Positions 58,598 to 64,000 of a stretch of 64,000 nucleotides of DNA are shown in pieces. Origin of the DNA: Pomphorhynchus laevis (Eukaryota; Acanthocephala; Palaeacanthocephala; Echinorhynchida; Pomphorhynchidae); the NCBI GenBank assembly GCA_012934845.2, contig WNNJ02002380.1:1-64000 (forward strand). The letters are read 5' to 3'. The notes below the pieces were generated by a model, which made no database searches, was not told where the DNA came from, and saw only the letters and a list, made by a program, of their open reading frames with translations. The translations under genes were made by a program, and so were the position numbers. How positions within the stretch are numbered: the first letter of the stretch is position 1; each line of letters begins with the position of its first letter.

Positions 58598-60181
58598 TTG
58601 TTAAAACCCATCTGTACTGAACAGTCGCTCCTACATCAGACCACCTTTTATGACCTTATTCGCTGGCGGATAGTCGAAGATACGTTGCTTAGAAGGAGGT
58701 TTCACTTTGATCCCATCAGAGAGGCCTTCTTTCAGGCAGCTATCGAACTCTTCCCTAGAATTGGTAATGAGAGTTTGATCGCATATTCATCAAATTCATC
58801 AAAATGTACTGTATCGACAGGCAAAACCTGTAATATTGATTGTCTGGATGAACTCGCGGATGATGGTGTAGATATTCGATGCGATGGAATCAAATACCTT
58901 GGGAGCATGATTGGGCTCGAACAATATGTTGAAACCGAGATAATCAACAAAGTAACGAATTGGTCAGGTCAAATAGAAAAGCTGAAACAGATTGCCGATA
59001 GAGACGCCTTTGCCGGATACACTTTGCTAATCAAAGCTTTGCTACACAAATTTTCATACATTCTTAGAACATGTGAAGTAGCAGATTGTCTTCTAATACC
59101 TTTAAAGAATGCGATACTTCATAATCTTTTGCCGGGAATGCTGGGAATCAACAGCCTCGACGATGAGTCAAGTAGAATAGTAGCTTTACCATGCAGATAC
59201 GGAGGACTTGGTATAGTCGACTATACTCAAGAATGCAATAATGAATACGAGAAATCACGCATGATGTATAGGGCTAGTGTAGATAGAGACCACTCAGAAG
59301 TTCCCCTAGAAACGACTCAGCATAATGTAGTCAAGCAGATAAGAGAAATGAACATAATAAAGTTTAACAGAATGGTGACGGAGATTACTAGTAACTCTAA
59401 AAATGATTTAAAGACAATTTTATGGAATGCCAGCATGAAAGGTGCCCACTCGTGGTTAACAGCAGGGTTTGTTGAGGGTTTATTCATATCCTCCTCAGAA
59501 TTCCACGACGCGATTTCAATAAGATACGACTGGAAACTGAATCGCTATTTGGGTGAGTGTGCGTGTGGAGTGTCTCTAACAACAATACACGCACTTTCAT
59601 GCAAGACAGGCTGTTTCAACTTCATTCGTCACAACAGTGTCGCTAACGAGATTGCTAGATCACTCAAGGAAACCTGTCGACTCGTATGTACAGAACCAGT
59701 ATTGCTCCCGGTTCCAGACACAGTCATTTTTGAATCTCAAGCCACATCACGGGACAGAGAGGCAAGATCAGATATAAGATGTACTGGCCTCTTCGGGAAT
59801 CTGACGGAGCGGTTTTTTATGGACGGATGCGTTTTCAACAACCTAGCGCCGTCTTATTCCTTGGATACAATGAAGGATCCCTTCAAGTACGATGAAAATC
59901 GAAAGCAGGCAAAATATACAGAGCGGATTGCGAAAATAGAAAATGCTTCGTTTCACCCGTTGATTTTCTCAACTGTTGGTGGTATTGGAAAGATAGCGGA
60001 CTCGATACTTAAGCGCATATCTTCACTTAAAGCGAGCAACAACAACCTTTCATATCCCGATTTGATCCGTCAAGAAAGAGCCAGGATTTCACTCCTTATT
60101 ATAAAATCCACATCGATGGCTATGCGAAACAGGTGTCAGGAACCAGGAACTCTAATTCACGATAAGGACGCACCACTCTAA
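58598..60181 (+). CDS. Endonuclease-type LINE, C-terminal half of ORF, long open frame
   Basis: A 527-codon frame. Residues about 85-230 match the region downstream of the RT catalytic site in a LINE family (GIKYLGSMIG; NWSGQIEKLKQIA; ALPCRYGGLGIVDY). Residues 280-460 hold SWLTAGFVEG, EFHDAISIRYDW, a Cys/His cluster (Cys321, Cys323, His331, Cys335), RHN at 344-346, EPVLLPVPD (366-374) and R390-x-D392 with D409. This order (CCHC, R-H-N, then spaced acidic residues) fits a restriction-like endonuclease as in R2/R4-type LINEs. The RT catalytic part is absent and residues 1-80 are not recognised. The ATG at 58598 is probably internal to the original ORF. It is the least decayed copy of four or five in the window. 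Confidence 0.7.
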   Translation: MLKPICTEQSLLHQTTFYDLIRWRIVEDTLLRRRFHFDPIREAFFQAAIELFPRIGNESLIAYSSNSSKCTVSTGKTCNIDCLDELADDGVDIRCDGIKYLGSMIGLEQYVETEIINKVTNWSGQIEKLKQIADRDAFAGYTLLIKALLHKFSYILRTCEVADCLLIPLKNAILHNLLPGMLGINSLDDESSRIVALPCRYGGLGIVDYTQECNNEYEKSRMMYRASVDRDHSEVPLETTQHNVVKQIREMNIIKFNRMVTEITSNSKNDLKTILWNASMKGAHSWLTAGFVEGLFISSSEFHDAISIRYDWKLNRYLGECACGVSLTTIHALSCKTGCFNFIRHNSVANEIARSLKETCRLVCTEPVLLPVPDTVIFESQATSRDREARSDIRCTGLFGNLTERFFMDGCVFNNLAPSYSLDTMKDPFKYDENRKQAKYTERIAKIENASFHPLIFSTVGGIGKIADSILKRISSLKASNNNLSYPDLIRQERARISLLIIKSTSMAMRNRCQEPGTLIHDKDAPL

Positions 60182-60540
60182 GTCGATTTGTACGATCAAA
60201 TCCCTTTGAACTAAAAATCAGAATTTGATTTGCCACTTTGGACCCATTAGAGGGTAACCTTTAAGCTGTCTTATTTTTGAATAATTTATTATAATTTAAA
60301 AAAATCAATATTACTTAATATTAATATTAATTACTTAATATTTAAAAATATTTCTTTAATTGCATTTATTTAAGATATATATTTTTTTCGGTCTACTGGG
60401 AATTCGGTCTACTGGGACAGAACCGGATAAAAGTGTATAAAAATTGAATCAGAAAATAAAATATACCTATATTCCTATTATATTGGAATTCAAACTCCAA
60501 CATCCGATGTTGGAGTGCTTTGATTTGTAAATTAAAGTCC
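60182..60540. other. AT-rich spacer with a hairpin
   Basis: No coding similarity. An inverted repeat ACTCCAACATC/ATGTTGGAGT lies at 60493-60516, just before PLE1 sequence starts. Confidence 0.6.
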
Positions 60541-60551
60541 CTTTGTTTTTA

Positions 60552-61037
60552 TGAATAAAATACTTACAGTAATAAGAGCACACTTCGAAAAATATGGTAA
60601 TTGAAATTAATAACTATTTCAGTATTAATTCTACAAAAGAATTTTTAGAACAGACAAAAGGAATAAATTTTCAAAATATAAATAAATACGATTTTAGTAC
60701 GCTTTATACAAATTTAGATTTAGTAGATATTAAAGAAGCGTTAGTAAAATTAATTAATCTTATATTCGGAAAAAGATATACATATATATGTTATAATAAC
60801 TATAACACATATCTAACAAAAATTAAACCATCAAGTAAATATAAATATATGGATAAAATTGAATTATTAGAATCCTTAAATATTTTAATAAATCAAAATT
60901 ATTTAAAGGTAGGGACATCTATATTTAGACAAGTAAAAGGTGTTCCAATGGGTGGTAATAGTAGCCCAATTATAGCTGACTTGTTTTTAAGCTTTATAGA
61001 ATATGAATTTGTTCATAACTGTGTAAAAACTAAAGTG
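60552..61037 (+). mobile_element. PLE1 RT fragment, copy A
   Basis: The plus strand begins with MNKILTVIRAHFEKY (60552) and continues in the open frame 60594-61040: INSTKEFLEQTKGINFQNIN, YDFSTLYTNLDLVDIKEAL and VGTSIFRQVKGVPMGGNSSP, then VHNCVKTK. It stops at 61037, before the Y-I-D-D motif. There it joins a second PLE1 fragment in the same orientation. Confidence 0.85.
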
Positions 61038-61257
61038 TAGTGCGTTTAAATGTACATTAAAACCACTTTCTGTCTATATGAATAAAATACTTAAAGTAAT
61101 TAAAGCACATTTTAAAAAATATTGCAAGGTAATCGAAATTAATACTGGTATAAAACACTATTTCATTATTAATTCTACAAACGAATTTTTAGAACACACA
61201 AAAGGAATAAATTTTCAAAATGTAAATACGTACGATTTTAGTACGCTTTATACAAAT
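61038..61257 (+). mobile_element. PLE1 RT fragment, copy B
   Basis: Starts with sequence encoding CSAFKCTLKPLSVYMNKILK, which lies upstream of copy A's content in the element, and ends within YDFSTLYTN. Copies A and B are therefore arranged head-to-tail with overlapping content. At 61257 it joins antisense LINE RT sequence. Confidence 0.85.
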
Positions 61258-61490
61258 GGTGCAATTAATGGATACGACATTAATCACATCATTAATGTAT
61301 TAATGATAATAATCGCCCTGTGGCACTGCGAAAGCATGTTGACCAGCTAGAGATGTAACCTTCGACAAATTGATAAAATAACGGCAAAATAACGATCTAT
61401 GAGGAATAACTTAATGTATGCTTTTATAATACGATTAATGCTACATTTTGATAATCGATCAATAAGGAGAGTGTGCACGACTCTAACGAA
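61258..61490 (-). mobile_element. LINE RT fragment, inverted arm 1
   Basis: The minus strand reads QFVEGYISSW, then in another frame AVPQGDYYH, a stop, and YINDVINVVSINCT, the RT 'VPQG...YINDV' motif. It is an inverted relative of 61560-61855. Broken. Confidence 0.65.
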
Positions 61491-61559
61491 ACTACGACCC
61501 TAATTACGATATTCCCGAATGATTAGAATTGCGAGTTTATCAAATAAGCAATTTTCGCA

Positions 61560-61855
61560 TACTTATTAAAGCTTTCTATAGAGTGGTGCACACTTTTCTT
61601 GTGATCAATTATCAAAATGTGGCATTGATCGTCTTATTAAAGCATACATTCAGCCATTCCTGACAGATCACTATTTTGCAGTTTGTATCGAAGGTTGCAT
61701 CTCTAGCTGGTAAGCAGGCTTTAGCGGTGAGGCACAGGGCTTTGTAATGATTTCAATGCTCTTAAATATATATATTAATGATATGAATTATGCCGTCATG
61801 TCTAGTAATTGCACACTATACGCTAATGACTTATTATTATTAATTTACACCAGAG
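61560..61855 (+). mobile_element. LINE RT fragment, inverted arm 2
   Basis: The plus strand reads LIKAYIQPFLTDHYFAVCIE and GCISSW, a stop, then AQGFVMISMLLNIYINDMNY and CTLYANDLLLL (the catalytic Y-A-D-D is here Y-A-N-D). Same family as 61258-61490. Broken. Confidence 0.7.
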
Positions 61856-61859
61856 TGAG

Positions 61860-62790
61860 CAAAAGCTCGTTACAAGGTGAGTCCCAATAGTCACAAAGTT
61901 AAAATAAAAAAAATGAAAAAAAGTCATGTAATTGTAGTCACAAAGTTCTTCAATTGTCGTTTGAATGAAGTTTTTGATGTACATGTTACTACGTGAGCAG
62001 GTAGATTGTTCCATACAGTGCGCACCCTATCTGGTAAACCTCTGCATACATCTCTGATGTGCCGTTTTGTCATGATGTGAATGCCGTGACCTCACGACGG
62101 TTTATGGATGCCAATGTCATCATCAAGTCTGATATTAATAGATACTTTTCTATTGATGTAACGCCCTTCAAGTGAATTCTACTTTCAAATGATAAGCCTC
62201 TTATCAAGGGAACCAAATGCGTTGCTTTGCGTAGCACCTTTTCAATATTCGTATGCTCAGTTTTTGATTGAGGATGCATGTCTTGCGATGCATATAACAC
62301 GTGACTCAAAATCAACGATTCGTAAAGTGGTTTAAATGACGGAATGTTGACTCTGCGAATAGTTCTGCGTAGCATAGCAAGTTAGTTTTGACTGCAGCGG
62401 AGTAGATATTTGTTTTTAGGTCATCTGTTATTATTACACCTAGGTCCTTGTATGAGTTGACAACGTTTATTTGCCTTCCGCTCACTTCATAGTTTGCAAT
62501 ATGTCGCCTGCGTTCAATGTGCACATGAGCACATTTTTCTGAGTTTATAGTCAGATTCATTGCACCTACCCAATGCTGCAAGTTCGATATGTCGAATTGT
62601 AGGATGTGCACGTAGTTGTCGTTTTTGATGGCCCGTCAAATTTTAATATCATCTGAATATAGAATACAGTCAGAAGCTATAAGTGGTATTACGCTATTGA
62701 TGTATATATTAAAGAGCGTTGGGCTCAGGACTGAACCTTGTGGACTTAAGGAACTGAAGTCAAATACAAAACGCTTATGATGTTATTTAG
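61860..62790 (-). mobile_element. CR1/L2-like LINE 3' half
   Basis: Minus-strand segments in order: SPQGSVLSPTLFNIYIN (about 62730), CILYSDDIKI (catalytic, Y-S-D-D), FDISNLQHWVGAMNLTINSE then KC (62312-62611), YKDLGVIITDDLKTN, then (other frame) PLYESLILSHVLYASQDMHP and ATHLVPLIRGLSFESRIHLK then GVTSIEKY (62070-62375). The last part reads TVWNNLPAHVV at about 62020. One clear frame change and one stop; otherwise well preserved. The 5' RT part is missing. Confidence 0.82.
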
Positions 62791-62794
62791 CTGC

Positions 62795-62950
62795 AGCGCG
62801 ACATCGATTCAGTGGTCAGATGGTGTAGTGTAAATGGTTTTATTTTGAATCAAAATGAGTGCAAACATATAAACATAGAGTCCAATAAAATTGTAAAAAC
62901 ATATACAATAGACAACGTGAGCGTTGAAAATGTAAGCGGACCTGCCAAGA
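62795..62950 (+). mobile_element. LINE RT fragment, plus strand
   Basis: The plus strand reads RDIDSVVRWCSVNGFILNQN then ECKHINIES, the 'D...L..W...N.L.LN..KC' segment after the catalytic site. It abuts the antisense LINE ending at about 62790. Confidence 0.6.
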
Positions 62951-63403
62951 GCGAATTCGGCAACGATCAAAGATTGCGTCGCTAAACTGTTGAATATCCT
63001 TCGTGCTTCGACAATCAATATCAGCTCAGTTGATAGGTGCAATATGTTGGTGCAATATGCCAGGTTTATCGTTAACATTGCCGACAATGAATTTTGGTTT
63101 TAATAGACAAGATATATACGCCAGAGTAACATATATTAAATGAAGATCAGATAAGACTTTGACGAGGTAGAGGACTACTCAGAAGTTTATGATCATATGA
63201 TGTTGTAATAACATTTGTATATATGTATATTCAAAATAGTATATTTATACTATTCTACATAATATATGTTATCGTTTTGCAGATAAACGGTTTCCTTGTC
63301 GACTAATTATTTCTAGTAATCTAAGAACTTACATAAATATATTATGCATATAAACGAAATTTTATTTTTCATCGATCGCAACTGAAATCTTATATTTTGT
63401 CAA
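62951..63403. other. Non-coding or unrecognised stretch
   Basis: AT-rich with no recognisable element or gene. Confidence 0.45.
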
Positions 63404-63763
63404 TCAAAATATGTTGCTATATAACATAGTAATCAAAATATTTACTATTGGTAAATATTTTTCCATACTTAAGGGAGTTAGCCGGAATAGTGAGACTGTC
63501 GGTTCCCGTATTCGCTCATATTGATTATCCTTTTCTTTAATCTGAAACCCGAAGAAATAAGTGTCATCGTTTTTAATGTTCAAAATCATATCATAATCTT
63601 CTGACCTTTCTATTATTTTGCCAATGTCATCATCGATTTTAGTGTTATCACCTTCAGTTATAGAAGACCGTTCGTTCATGTAGTCGTTTCCAAATGGTTT
63701 AAGGCTTCGATTGGATACCTTCCATATTATGCCCGAATCGTTTCGAATTATTAAATAATCCAT
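63404..63763 (-). CDS. Hypothetical protein or exon, 119 codons
   Basis: The minus-strand frame starts MDYLIIRNDSGIIWKVSNRS and includes RSEDYDMILNIKNDDTYFFG and FQIKEKDNQYERIREPTVSL. The composition (many Asp, Glu, Lys and Asn) resembles a real soluble protein rather than random AT-rich sequence. I recognise no family. Upstream in another minus frame KRFDATSKYDIKEES is open, which could be an adjoining exon or the same element frame-shifted. It may be a host exon or part of a mobile element running out of the window. Confidence 0.35.
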   Translation of the reverse strand: MDYLIIRNDSGIIWKVSNRSLKPFGNDYMNERSSITEGDNTKIDDDIGKIIERSEDYDMILNIKNDDTYFFGFQIKEKDNQYERIREPTVSLFRLTPLSMEKYLPIVNILITMLYSNIF

Positions 63764-64000
63764 ATTTATGTTGGTTAGCTTCAGGATTCTTCTTTAATGT
63801 CGTATTTAGAGGTAGCATCGAAGCGTTTTAGAAGAGCGGTCGGAAGATCTTATCTAGTAAGGTAACGCTTTACTTTGTTAAAACCTTTTATATTCTGAAT
63901 GAATGTAGGAAGAATATTCACATAAGGAAAATATCTGGCTCGTACACTTCTTAACGTTTTGAGTGCTAATATACCGAACAGTGAAAGAAAAAGAAACACG

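Noticed and set aside
58598-60181. DIRS-type or host-gene origin of the 527-codon frame
   Set aside because: Similar decayed copies elsewhere in the window and the CCHC plus spaced acidic residues fit a LINE endonuclease better. No tyrosine recombinase or host intron structure was seen. An alternative class cannot be fully excluded without a search.

Overview
The window is animal nuclear DNA, most likely from an arthropod and probably an insect. It is strongly AT-rich. Its one clear host gene is split into 11 exons joined by GT..AG introns, and nearly all other recognisable coding sequence is retrotransposon debris. No rRNA, tRNA, CRISPR array or bacterial-style operon was seen.

Host gene. 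A ferric-chelate-reductase-1-like gene (Reeler + DOMON + cytochrome b561) runs on the plus strand from 29358 to 55828. All 11 exons join in phase into an 1806-nt coding sequence (601 codons plus stop), with a signal peptide, the four b561 histidines and a last transmembrane helix before the stop. It is the only complete, apparently functional gene seen. Its ten introns (0.16-4.8 kb) hold retroelement fragments, a MITE and local duplications.

Mobile elements. (1) PLE1 is a Penelope-like element with an RT of the TYDFSTLYT / GVPMGGNSSP type and, in one copy, an N-terminal GIY-YIG-like segment. It has about a dozen broken or truncated copies (0-2.7, 5.2-6.8, 20.6-22.7, 26.8-29.0, 33.2-34.3, 39.5-40.1, 44.8 and 60.5-61.3 kb). 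Many end in the terminal motif TACGTAGACTCAGTTAGCTG. (2) PLE2, at 16.1-19.2 kb, is a different Penelope-like element with RT, a C-terminal Cys-rich GIY-YIG remnant and hammerhead-ribozyme-like motifs near both ends. (3) PLE3 is a Penelope-type C-terminus present as an inverted pair at 22.7-24.1 kb. (4) A LINE family whose C-terminus looks like a restriction-like endonuclease (CCHC + RHN + RxD..D) has remnants at 10.5, 26.1, 31.1 and perhaps 37 kb, and a long open 527-aa piece at 58.6-60.2 kb. (5) Other LINE RT fragments lie at 4.6-7.2, 56.7-57.9 and 61.3-63.0 kb.

Layout. 0-29 kb is a retroelement graveyard containing a 1-kb inverted duplication (11.7-12.7 with 24.3-25.3 kb), a foldback element and AT-rich filler. 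29.4-55.8 kb is the host gene. 55.9-64 kb is less AT-rich and packed with LINE and PLE1 pieces joined head-to-tail and head-to-head, with one unidentified minus-strand ORF near the right edge.

Most notable observations: PLE1 inserted precisely into a LINE RT gene, leaving a long LINE/PLE chimeric ORF; the PLE1 copy with an N-terminal GIY-YIG-like region and an in-frame TGA; the hammerhead-like motifs of PLE2; the inverted 1-kb duplication; and the long open endonuclease-type LINE fragment.
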